From assembly GCF_947500065.1 (NCBI RefSeq), contig NZ_CANMQT010000020.1, forward strand, positions 1-45,388: a stretch of DNA of 45,388 bases, given 5' to 3'. The stretch comes from an uncultured Aquimarina sp. (GTDB lineage: Bacteria > Bacteroidota > Bacteroidia > Flavobacteriales > Flavobacteriaceae). Below are positions 32,563 to 39,650 of the stretch, piece by piece. Position 1 is the stretch's first letter, and each line of letters begins with the position of its first letter. Made by a program: the position numbers and the translations under genes. The notes under the pieces were generated by a model. The model was given only the letters and a program-made list of their open reading frames with translations, ran no database searches and was not told the origin of the DNA.

Positions 32563-32991
32563 ATGCAATATGTAAAGGATTCTCAATTTTATCAAGATGC
32601 TATACAGGAACTAAAATACTCTTTTGGAGATTTTTACCTGTTTGAAGGATTTGTGATTGGAGAGTTTAAAGAAGATATGGTGGTTACCTGGGATGATCAT
32701 GCAAAAATCTTGGTAGAAGATTTAGCAAATCTATATGATCATAACGGAGAGAATGTAGTATATATAACCAATCGTGTACATTCATATGCGGTAAAACCGA
32801 GTGATTGGATAAAGTTTTATAATAGTGATTATAAGATGAGAGGCTATGCTATTGTAAGTTATACTCCCAGAGGTATTTTGAATTCGTTAATAGAAAAGTT
32901 ATTTATAAAAAGTAGATTCAGAAGTTTCGAGTCTTTAGAAGAAGCTATCAATTGGGCTAAAAGCCTTACCGAGTCTGCCGTTTCTAATTAA
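32563..32991 (+). CDS. SpoIIAA-like (STAS/SEC14-type) protein
   Basis: A 142-residue cytoplasmic protein with the alternating strand-helix pattern of SpoIIAA-like/STAS proteins: FYLFEGFVIGEFKEDMVVTW, then HAKILVEDLANLYD, then NVVYITNRVHSYAVKPSDW. Comparable flavobacterial proteins are short, single-domain and of unknown function, possibly lipid or partner binding. No phosphorylatable serine motif can be assigned with confidence. It is a single gene, separate from the T6SS-like genes downstream, which have their own promoter. Confidence 0.6.
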   Translation: MQYVKDSQFYQDAIQELKYSFGDFYLFEGFVIGEFKEDMVVTWDDHAKILVEDLANLYDHNGENVVYITNRVHSYAVKPSDWIKFYNSDYKMRGYAIVSYTPRGILNSLIEKLFIKSRFRSFESLEEAINWAKSLTESAVSN

Positions 32992-33113
32992 CATAGATGT
33001 TATAGCTGTTTTTTTATGCTATTCCAGAGCCTATTATTTCTTACAGTTCAGAAACTCACCTAGTAAACCAACATTTCATCACGGGAAAATATACCTACAT
33101 CGAAATTATAGTC

Positions 33114-33141
33114 TTGTTAGCGTTTGTGAACGTTATTTTTG
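33114..33141 (+). promoter_or_regulatory. Bacteroidetes sigma-70 promoter of the tssD-effector operon
   Basis: TTG (33114-33116), 17 bp, then TATTTTTG (33134-33141), a good match to the Bacteroidetes -33/-7 promoter. It places transcription start near 33148, which supports the ATG at 33178 over the earlier TTG at 33139 as start codon. Confidence 0.7.
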
Positions 33142-33177
33142 ATATTTTCATCTCCCGAATACCAAATCACCGCGCCT

Positions 33178-33876
33178 ATGGCCTTTCAGGCAAAACTATT
33201 TGTTAATGACGAAGAACGAAATGTACTGAATAGTACATTTTTGTATCAACAACTGATCGATAGCAACGGTCGTCCTAAAACCATGATACATGGTGGAGGA
33301 ATCAATTTATTGGTAGAGTCTACCAAGAACGATGAATTGTTTTATGACTGGATGTTTTCTACACATACAACGTATCAGGGATATATTCGTTTTTATAAAC
33401 GAGATGGATATAGTAAGTTTTTTGATTTTGAATTTGCCAATTGTCATTGTATTCATTTAGAAGAAAAGTTTAATGCAGAAGGCAATTCTCCATTAAAAAT
33501 GGAGTTAGTGCTGTCACCGGGAATACAAAAGGTACGTGGTCAGATTTTCGAAAAAAACTGGAATCCCAGCAATCCTTTTGAGAATGCTGCTCCGATTACG
33601 GAAAGGGAGGAGCGGGAGCCAGAGTTTTTAGGATATCATTTTGAAGATAAAGAAGGAGAAGTTTTAGAGAAAGATGAGATTAACGTGGATGATGAAATTT
33701 ATTTGGTAATCGAAACGCAGGATGCGGTAGGAGAAAGTATTACTATAGATTTGGACGATAAATCTATGGATTATGAATATCAGGGTACAAGGCTGGAAAA
33801 TGATGTTATTAGAAATGTAAGTATTACTGGTGATCAAACTAGACTAAAATTAAAAGCTGTAAAACAAGAAGATTAA
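33178..33876 (+). CDS. tssD: Type VI secretion tube protein TssD (Hcp) with C-terminal extension
   Basis: A 232-residue protein. Residues 1-125 match the Bacteroidetes Hcp/TssD family: MAFQAKLFVNDEERNVL, the RPKTMIHGGGINLLVEST strand pair, LFYDWMF, the FYKRDGYSKFFDFEF strands and a C-terminal FNAEGNSPLKMELVLSPG. It is predicted to stack as hexameric rings in the T6SS(iii) tube and carry effectors. Unlike the usual tube protein of about 130 residues, a further 105 residues follow with an Ig-like strand pattern (EFLGYHFEDKEGEVL, IYLVIETQDAVGESITI). It is 3 bp upstream of the effector candidate. No sheath or baseplate genes are in the window, so this is an orphan hcp island. Confidence 0.82.
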   Translation: MAFQAKLFVNDEERNVLNSTFLYQQLIDSNGRPKTMIHGGGINLLVESTKNDELFYDWMFSTHTTYQGYIRFYKRDGYSKFFDFEFANCHCIHLEEKFNAEGNSPLKMELVLSPGIQKVRGQIFEKNWNPSNPFENAAPITEREEREPEFLGYHFEDKEGEVLEKDEINVDDEIYLVIETQDAVGESITIDLDDKSMDYEYQGTRLENDVIRNVSITGDQTRLKLKAVKQED

Positions 33877-33879
33877 ATT

Positions 33880-35805
33880 ATGGGAAGAGCAACTTTTGAT
33901 AATTTTCAAGATAAGTTTTTAAGTATAGAATTTCCAAGTGTTGTAGAACCTTTTCCTTGGGAAGTTACTAGAGAAGGAGAAGATATTACATTTACGTTGG
34001 GTTCTGGGGAAGATGAAAAATCTGAAATCCATAAAACAACGGATGTACGTAAATTTTTATTAAAGAATTTTAATTGGAATGGTATCGTACATTTTATGCA
34101 TCTGTTATCTGATAAGAACGATAGTTTTACATACACTCGACCAACGGATCTAAAAGGTATACCAGATGATGATGACATTTTAATAATACCTGATGAAGCT
34201 ACAGAAGCAATTGTTTATGAGCAGGCGAAGTATGCTATAGAAACTAAATACGCCGATGCTCCGGAGGACAATATTGATAAAATTTTAAAATATGTAGATG
34301 GCAAAGCAAAAACTGGATTTTCAACGGACACCTTAGAAACTACTTATGAAGATTTAATTAAAGAATCAGATAATTCAGAAATGTCTTATAATGGAACTTC
34401 TTTTGCTATGCCTGATTTAGATACTGTTAGTGAAGCTGATTTATATGATTTTTTAAAGAACTTATCATTATCTCGGAATAGTCTATGGATTGACGAAGAT
34501 AAAACGACAAATTTTATATCGATACGCCGAGTACTCGAAACATCAAGTACTAAATATAACGATACTTTGTTTCTTGCTTGGAAAGAAGGAGAAACAAAAA
34601 AAGCATTACAATACATTGGTTCTACAGAACCAGGTAATCTAAGCGATGGTCAGTTATTACCTCAAACTACCAATATGATTTTAGGACTGCATATCACATC
34701 AAAAGCAACACCTGCTGGAAGAACTCAAAATGCATACAGAAAAGGAGATGGAAATACTAATCATTATTTTCAGAGTGGTGATACTACAATGAATATTCAT
34801 TACGGTAGCCATGGTATCGAGGGACTCCCTACCGCGGGATATGGTACTCTAAAAAATAACAAATATAATCCAGGGTACAATCAAACTGAATTAGAAGCAT
34901 ATTTAATAATAGTTAAGTTTTATCGAATTTTAACGCAATGGGGAGCTGGAAGATATTCAGAAATCAGTTCTTATCAAAATCTTGAAAACCATACTAGAAC
35001 ATTATCAGTAAGTAATGTTATAGGAAATAGCCAGACCGATAAGAAAGTAAATATATTGCGAGATACTGACGATGTTGTTAAGACCATTATGTATAGTACT
35101 TATGTATCTTATATAACTAATAATTATAAAACTACAGGTAAAAAAACTATTGATACTGTTAGAAAAAATAATGCTAACAGGTTATTAATGAATTACCATA
35201 AAAGACAAAATGATGGTGTACCTGATGATTGTTATTCAGGATACGAATTAAAAGATTTACTAGAAGAACTTAAACAAGATAAGGTTTTTAAAAGTATTAT
35301 TTTGACACAACTGGAATATGAGTTAAATCTTAAAAAAGTAGATGCACAACCCGGCGGAGGTACTATCAAAAAGATTGAATGGTCCGAGTCTCAAAAAAAT
35401 CAGGCTAATAAAAAGTTTAATGATCAAAAAAACAAAGCAAAAGCTGATTGGGATTTGATTTCCAAAGTAATACAAGATTGGGAAAACAATCAAATTTTAA
35501 AAGATGCTAAACAAAAGGTTGGTGATATTGAATTCAATCTTATTGAATATCTTAAAGATAATTTTAAGTTAAACAGCAAAGATTATGATGAAAACTCCAC
35601 TAATGAGGTTGATAATAAGGGTGGAGATGAGATTAGCATAAATGTTGATGGTTGGTCTGAAGGTTGTCAGATAATCTATGGTGGCCAGCATTTTTATGAG
35701 TTTTTATATAAACTAACTCAGTTTGTAAAAGATTCTAATCAAGAACGTTGGTATTATACACTGGTGGATATTGATACTATAGATGGTGTTACAATAGACG
35801 ATTAA
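33880..35805 (+). CDS. Putative T6SS effector with split L,D-transpeptidase-like motifs
   Basis: A 641-residue cytoplasm-made protein with no signal peptide, starting 3 bp after tssD. A domain resembling phage/conflict L,D-transpeptidase-like proteins can be traced: KYNDTLFLAWKEG and IGSTEPG (225-252), TTMNIHYGSHG with His307, and at the far end VDGWSEGCQIIYGG with Ser593, Gly595 and Cys596, then FYEFLYKL. His and the S-x-G-C motif would be the catalytic residues. About 285 residues (310-590, mostly helical and Lys-rich) separate the two motifs, longer than usual. The N-terminal 200 residues may be a loading or LysM-like region. The likely target is peptidoglycan. The effector role is inferred from tssD and the lipoproteins downstream. 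Confidence 0.62.
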   Translation: MGRATFDNFQDKFLSIEFPSVVEPFPWEVTREGEDITFTLGSGEDEKSEIHKTTDVRKFLLKNFNWNGIVHFMHLLSDKNDSFTYTRPTDLKGIPDDDDILIIPDEATEAIVYEQAKYAIETKYADAPEDNIDKILKYVDGKAKTGFSTDTLETTYEDLIKESDNSEMSYNGTSFAMPDLDTVSEADLYDFLKNLSLSRNSLWIDEDKTTNFISIRRVLETSSTKYNDTLFLAWKEGETKKALQYIGSTEPGNLSDGQLLPQTTNMILGLHITSKATPAGRTQNAYRKGDGNTNHYFQSGDTTMNIHYGSHGIEGLPTAGYGTLKNNKYNPGYNQTELEAYLIIVKFYRILTQWGAGRYSEISSYQNLENHTRTLSVSNVIGNSQTDKKVNILRDTDDVVKTIMYSTYVSYITNNYKTTGKKTIDTVRKNNANRLLMNYHKRQNDGVPDDCYSGYELKDLLEELKQDKVFKSIILTQLEYELNLKKVDAQPGGGTIKKIEWSESQKNQANKKFNDQKNKAKADWDLISKVIQDWENNQILKDAKQKVGDIEFNLIEYLKDNFKLNSKDYDENSTNEVDNKGGDEISINVDGWSEGCQIIYGGQHFYEFLYKLTQFVKDSNQERWYYTLVDIDTIDGVTIDD

Positions 35806-35861
35806 TACTTAAATGTTTTTTTAAATAAAATTCATACACTAAATTTTAAATATTTGATATT

Positions 35862-36719
35862 ATGAAGAAAATATTCTTACTGACTATTGTAGCAATTTAT
35901 TTCATTTCTTGTAAGAATAATAGTGTTATATCACAGGATAAGAGTTTGAATAATAGCCCTTTGGTTAAAAATGTTTGTGAAAAAGATTTAAAAATAGCAT
36001 TTAAAAAACTTTCTTCCCAAGTCATTCCTATTCAGATAAATGAACAAAATTTTTTACAGAGTTATCTTATGAATTATGAAAATAAGATTTCTAAATTATC
36101 AAATAAAACTAGGGAAAGTATAATATCTAGATTAAGCTTATTAAATAATTTATCATTTGAAAAATTAAAAATAATACGACCAAAGAATACTTGTGTTGTA
36201 GCACAAAATTTTTTAATTGATAATCAAAATAAAAATTCTGGGACTTATGTGCCTTTCGGTTTTGATATAATTAAGGATAGCATACATAACGAAAATAATA
36301 TTAGGAAAAAGAATCTAATAGATATCGAGAATGAGGATGATGGATTAACAAACTACTATAGAGGTTCTTTTTTTAGTGATGAAAAAAATAATATAATTTA
36401 TATATATTATGAAGGTAGACCATTTGAACCAGGAAATCAATGGGAGTTAATAAGGTATACATATTTTTTAGACTTTAATGATAATGGATGGCTTGATAGT
36501 TTTATTTCGAAAAAAGAAATTATTGATTCCAATGCGTTTGAAAAAATTAAAGTTAAACAAATTGGTATTGGATACAATAAAATTTCTAAAGATACTTTAA
36601 CCGATCAACTACCTAAAAACTATAATTCTTGGTCTTTTAATTTTTCGAAATCTGATGGAAATGATAAAGAGGGGTCTATAGAAGTTTTTAATTATCTAAG
36701 GGAATTAATAATTAATTAG
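35862..36719 (+). CDS. Lipoprotein, candidate immunity protein
   Basis: A 285-residue lipoprotein, signal ending IYFISC. The mature part is helical at first (about 40-110), then strand-rich with GTYVPFGFDIIKDS and a Trp-containing motif (NQWELIRYTYFLDFNDNGWLD in two parts). No family is recognised. It is very AT-rich compared with tssD and uses many AAT/AAA codons, a sign of accessory DNA. It sits 56 bp downstream of the effector candidate. A periplasm-facing lipoprotein is what would be expected to protect the producer from a cell-wall-acting T6SS effector. The immunity role is an inference. Confidence 0.6.
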   Translation: MKKIFLLTIVAIYFISCKNNSVISQDKSLNNSPLVKNVCEKDLKIAFKKLSSQVIPIQINEQNFLQSYLMNYENKISKLSNKTRESIISRLSLLNNLSFEKLKIIRPKNTCVVAQNFLIDNQNKNSGTYVPFGFDIIKDSIHNENNIRKKNLIDIENEDDGLTNYYRGSFFSDEKNNIIYIYYEGRPFEPGNQWELIRYTYFLDFNDNGWLDSFISKKEIIDSNAFEKIKVKQIGIGYNKISKDTLTDQLPKNYNSWSFNFSKSDGNDKEGSIEVFNYLRELIIN

Positions 36720-36864
36720 TAAAATTTAATGCAGAAATAGTAGAAACATTTTCCAAGAAGTTGATATTTGGAGTATAAACCTGGTTTTTCTTAAAACAAA
36801 AAAAAACTATAAAAAACACAGGCTTTTTACATTCTTATTCTGTAATCTTGCGATGTAGGTTATA

Positions 36865-36872
36865 TATTTTTG
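36865..36872 (+). promoter_or_regulatory. Possible -7 box for the second lipoprotein gene
   Basis: TATTTTTG fits TAnnTTTG, 38 bp before the ATG at 36911. A TTG lies 14 bp upstream (36848-36850), closer than ideal. Confidence 0.35.
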
Positions 36873-36910
36873 GGATATGATATAATGTATATAGATTGAA
36901 TGAAATAAGA

Positions 36911-37765
36911 ATGGACAAAATAAAAAAAAGCATACTTTCAATATGTTTGTTGTTACTTTTTTTAGGATGTAGTGATAGAAATAATTCTTCTATTTCTAAT
37001 AAAAGTAAAGTATTGAACTCTGATTCAGAAATAGAAAGTTCAATTGTAGAAAATAAAATTCCTGCAAAAAAGAAGACCCAAAAACAGACATCAGTTAGTG
37101 ATTTACAGGGAATATGGAAGGGAAAAAAAGATTTGAATCAAAGTATTCCGTATAGGATTCAAAACAATAAAAAAATTCTAGATATACTTTGTATAGAAGG
37201 AATATGTGATGAAAGTGGTAATGATAACTCAGTCTTAGAATTAAGTTATTTAGGTTTTTTAGATAAGGATATAGAAGAAATATTAAAAAACAAGAAATCA
37301 TATGATTCTAATTCTTTACTAAACGAAGGAAAAGTAATGGTTAGGTTACGTAAAAATGACATTATTGTTGATGAAAACTATAGTTTTGATAGTTTATTCT
37401 ATACAACAAAGCTTACTTCTAGTTACATGTATGATGAAGAGCTTTATAATCGGTCAAGTTTTTTGAGAATAGATGCACTTCCAAAAGAAATTTTCACCAA
37501 GCTTAAAAATAGATCTAAAGTTGATAATGTTAATTATATAAAACAGTTTAATATTCAAGAACAATCTAAAAAAGTCAAGGTTACAGCTAATAAAACATTT
37601 TTTTATACGGAAATGTCGGAAGCATCAAAAAGAAAAGCTTTTTTGGTAAAAAATGATATAGCCTATTTAGAAGATATAAATGATGATTGGGTGAAAGTGT
37701 ATTATGATGGTAAAATAGTTTCTGGTGGATATATAAAACGATCTAATGTTGAGGTTTTAGAATGA
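36911..37765 (+). CDS. Lipoprotein with C-terminal SH3-like domain, second immunity candidate
   Basis: The start is placed at ATG 36911, since the TTG at 36896 only adds five residues before the signal. The product has 284 residues. The lipoprotein signal ends LLFLGC. A Lys/Ser-rich linker follows, then a domain starting LQGIWKGKKDLNQS, and a final 60 residues with KVTANKTFFYTEMS, AFLVKNDIAYLEDIND and WVKVYYDGKIVSGGYIKRS, the five-strand pattern of bacterial SH3 domains. SH3b domains often bind peptidoglycan stems. It is AT-rich like its neighbour. A remnant with a related signal sequence lies directly downstream. Confidence 0.65.
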   Translation: MDKIKKSILSICLLLLFLGCSDRNNSSISNKSKVLNSDSEIESSIVENKIPAKKKTQKQTSVSDLQGIWKGKKDLNQSIPYRIQNNKKILDILCIEGICDESGNDNSVLELSYLGFLDKDIEEILKNKKSYDSNSLLNEGKVMVRLRKNDIIVDENYSFDSLFYTTKLTSSYMYDEELYNRSSFLRIDALPKEIFTKLKNRSKVDNVNYIKQFNIQEQSKKVKVTANKTFFYTEMSEASKRKAFLVKNDIAYLEDINDDWVKVYYDGKIVSGGYIKRSNVEVLE

Positions 37766-37776
37766 AATGAAAAACT

Positions 37777-37896
37777 GTGAAACGAAAAATTAACTACATA
37801 TTTATTTTAAGTATTTCTGTGCTCCTTATCGGATGTAGGGATAGTAATACTTCTTTTTTATCTTGTATGAATCTCAATATGATTAAGTACTTGTGA
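37777..37896 (+). pseudogene. Truncated lipoprotein gene remnant
   Basis: From GTG 37777 to TGA 37894-37896 the frame encodes 39 residues: a complete lipoprotein signal (KRKINYIFILSISVLLIGC), the spacer RDSNTS, then unrelated sequence. It parallels the start of the 36911 gene (SILSICLLLLFLGCSDRNNSS), 12 bp past that gene's stop. It looks like the head of a deleted paralogue. The break is followed by a TCACTTCGAG...TCGAGAAGTGA inverted motif (37901-37944). Confidence 0.5.
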
Positions 37897-37900
37897 TATG

Positions 37901-37944
37901 TCACTTCGAGTTAAATTCTGGAAGAATTTTGTATCGAGAAGTGA
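37901..37944. repeat. CACTTCGAG/CGAGAAGTG inverted repeat
   Basis: TCACTTCGAG (37901-37910) and TCGAGAAGTGA (37934-37944) are near inverse copies around an AT-rich centre. It lies at the broken end of the lipoprotein remnant and ahead of the cysteine-hydrolase gene. It shares the CTTCGAG core with the repeats of the 38740-45388 region. Confidence 0.45.
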
Positions 37945-38067
37945 TTTCTAACGATGAACTTTCTTGTTTCCGATACACCAAATCACACACTTGGCATTCA
38001 AATTGATAAAAATTTGGTGTCCATTATTCATGGTATATTAATATATTATACCATTAGATATCTGTTT

Positions 38068-38742
38068 ATGAAAAAGATCTTATATACTCTTATTATTTTA
38101 GTAGCTAGTATCAGTTATGCCCAAAACAAAAAATATACTTCTACTTTAGAAGAAATAAACAAAGAAAGAGTAGAGATCAAATACTCATATACTTCTGCAA
38201 ACACTTCATCAGAAAGAGATTCGATTATTATAGCAACCAGAGCATATCTTTTTAAAACATTAGTTGTTGATATTTTTCCTCTGTGGTACGGAACACCTTG
38301 GGATTTTAACGGACATACCAAAACACCAGGAGAAGGTAAAATCGCCTGTGGTTATTTTGTAACTACCACATTACAAGATGTTGGTTTTGATATACCAAGA
38401 TATAAGTGGGCTCAATCCGCCTCTGAAGTATTTATCAAGAAGTTAGCTACGGATCAAGTAAAACGTTTTACCAATAAACCGTTAAATACTATAGAGGATT
38501 TTCTATTAGATAGTGGTAATGGTTTATATCTGGTAGGATTAGATGATCATACAGGTTTCATTTCAGTAGAAAATAAAAAGATACGATTTATTCATGCCAG
38601 TTATTATAAACCAGAAATAGGAGTAATGGCGGAAGCGCTGGATTCAGAAAATCCTTTAAAGTATTCTAAGTACAGAGTGATCGGTAAACTATTATCCGAT
38701 ACTATGGTCCGTAACTGGATTAAAGGCGTTCGGTATGATTGA
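38068..38742 (+). CDS. Secreted NlpC/P60-like cysteine hydrolase (predicted)
   Basis: The start is placed at ATG 38068, where a signal peptide begins (MKKILYTLIILVASISYAQ); the upstream frame to 37954 runs into repeat DNA. The product has 224 residues. GEGKIACGYFVTTTLQDVGF gives a nucleophile at Cys94, with DDHTGFIS (His161) and FIHASYYKP (His176) as the expected histidine and polar residue of papain-like amidases. The pattern is that of NlpC/P60-related cell-wall enzymes. It could belong to the neighbouring T6SS-like island, but its Sec signal argues for an ordinary periplasmic role. Its stop codon is the TGA that begins the first 47-bp repeat. Confidence 0.65.
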   Translation: MKKILYTLIILVASISYAQNKKYTSTLEEINKERVEIKYSYTSANTSSERDSIIIATRAYLFKTLVVDIFPLWYGTPWDFNGHTKTPGEGKIACGYFVTTTLQDVGFDIPRYKWAQSASEVFIKKLATDQVKRFTNKPLNTIEDFLLDSGNGLYLVGLDDHTGFISVENKKIRFIHASYYKPEIGVMAEALDSENPLKYSKYRVIGKLLSDTMVRNWIKGVRYD

Positions 38743-38880
38743 GACTTCGAGAGCCTCAGTCTCCAGCGCTATTTTATTCCGAAGGGTGAGACTTCGAGAA
38801 CCTCAGTCTGCAGTGTTATTTTATTCCAAAGGGTGAGACTTCGAGAGCCTCAGTCTCCAATACAAATCCGAAGGGTTGAC
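38740..38880. repeat. Three tandem 47-bp palindromic repeat units
   Basis: TGAGACTTCGAG starts units at 38740, 38787 and 38834, an exact 47-bp period. Each unit holds the inverted repeat GAGACT...AGTCTC with an inner GAG/CTC, then GTTATTTTATTCCGAAGGG or a variant. Related units occur at 44826-44900. Confidence 0.85.
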
Positions 38881-39319
38881 TAAAAGGTAACAATTACTTC
38901 ATTTTTTACACTTAATAATACGAATACATTAATAGCACAATGATGATAGGTTATATGTACATATTAGAATGTAGTGATGGTAGTTACTATACATGAAGCA
39001 CAAAAGATTTGGATAAGAGATTGAAGCAACACCAAAATGGAGAAGGAGCGAATCATACTCAAAAGCGATTACCAGTAAAGCTATTATATTACGAACAATA
39101 CAATCGGATCGACACAGCCTTTTATCGAGAGAAACAAGTACAAGGATGGAGTAGAGCTAAAAAAGAAGCACTAATGAATGGAAATTTGGAGGAGTTACAT
39201 GATTTAGCTGAATGCACGAATGGAACTCATTTTTCTGTTTTTAAAGTACCGGACTTCGGCTCCGCTCAGTCCTCGGATGAAGAATTTCTCGAACCCTGAG
39301 CGAAGTCGAAGGGTGATTC
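38831..39319. repeat. GIY-YIG element, copy 1 (direct repeat of 44865-45374)
   Basis: This stretch matches 44865-45374 at about 98 percent over the shared leader and the gene, by eye. It contains the repeat unit, a shared AT-rich leader (GGTTGACTAAAAGGTAACAA) and the nuclease gene. The difference in length comes from 22-24 bp of repeat sequence near the 3' end of the gene. Confidence 0.85.
38940..39299 (+). pseudogene. GIY-YIG nuclease gene with premature stop
   Basis: It starts ATG-ATG at 38940 and reads GYMYILECSDGSYYT, then TGA at 38994-38996 where the intact copy at 44974 has GGA. The stop replaces the glycine of the second half of the GIY-YIG motif (YYTGS). The frame then stays open to 39299. 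A restart would lack the whole catalytic motif, so the gene is inactive unless the codon is read through. Only a handful of other bases differ from the intact copy, so the lesion is recent. Confidence 0.88.
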
Positions 39320-39560
39320 CTGATGAGTTGGGTTTCGACTATATGGATGCTGAGTTTACCGGACTTCGGCTCCACGACTGCTGAGCCTGCCGAAGTACAG
39401 TCCTCGGATGAAGAATTTCTCGAACCCTGAGCGAAGTCGAAGGGTGATTCCTGATGAGTTGGGTTTCGACTATATGGATGCTGAGTTTACCGGACTTCGG
39501 CTCCACGACTGCTGAGCCTGCCGAAGTACAGTCCTCGGATGAAGAATTTCTCGAACCCTG
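39249..39560. repeat. Tandem CCGGACTTCGGC repeat units (110, 131 and about 71 bp)
   Basis: Units start at 39249, 39359 and 39490. Each contains ACTTCGGC...GCCGAAGT (long units only), TCCTCGGATGAAGAATTTCT, and the hairpin CCCTGAGCGAAGTCGAAGGG. The second and third are identical over their shared length. The first unit begins inside the GIY-YIG reading frame and supplies its last 17 codons. The window's last six bases (CCGGAC, 45383-45388) start another unit after copy 2. Confidence 0.85.
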
Positions 39561-39584
39561 ATGCCGTCGAACCCTATAACCCAT

Positions 39585-39618
39585 ACACCCTCAATAGTTA
39601 TATAACTATTGAGGGTGT
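39585..39618. terminator. Perfect 34-bp palindrome after the 693-residue protein gene
   Basis: ACACCCTCAATAGTTAT and its exact reverse complement join without a loop at 39601/39602. It lies 33 bp past the stop of the minus-strand gene at 39651. It has no T-run in the minus direction, so it may act as a processing or Rho-assisted stop. Confidence 0.6.
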
Positions 39619-39650
39619 TCTTTATGCTGTCTAGCACTAGTTCTGTGTGT

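Noticed and set aside
33139..33177. TTG start for TssD
   Set aside because: The TTG overlaps the -7 promoter box, so it would not be transcribed; the ATG at 33178 begins the family's usual N-terminus.
38740..38880. CRISPR array
   Set aside because: Three units at a 47-bp period, but the spacers are nearly identical and no cas gene is present; they are tandem palindromic repeats.
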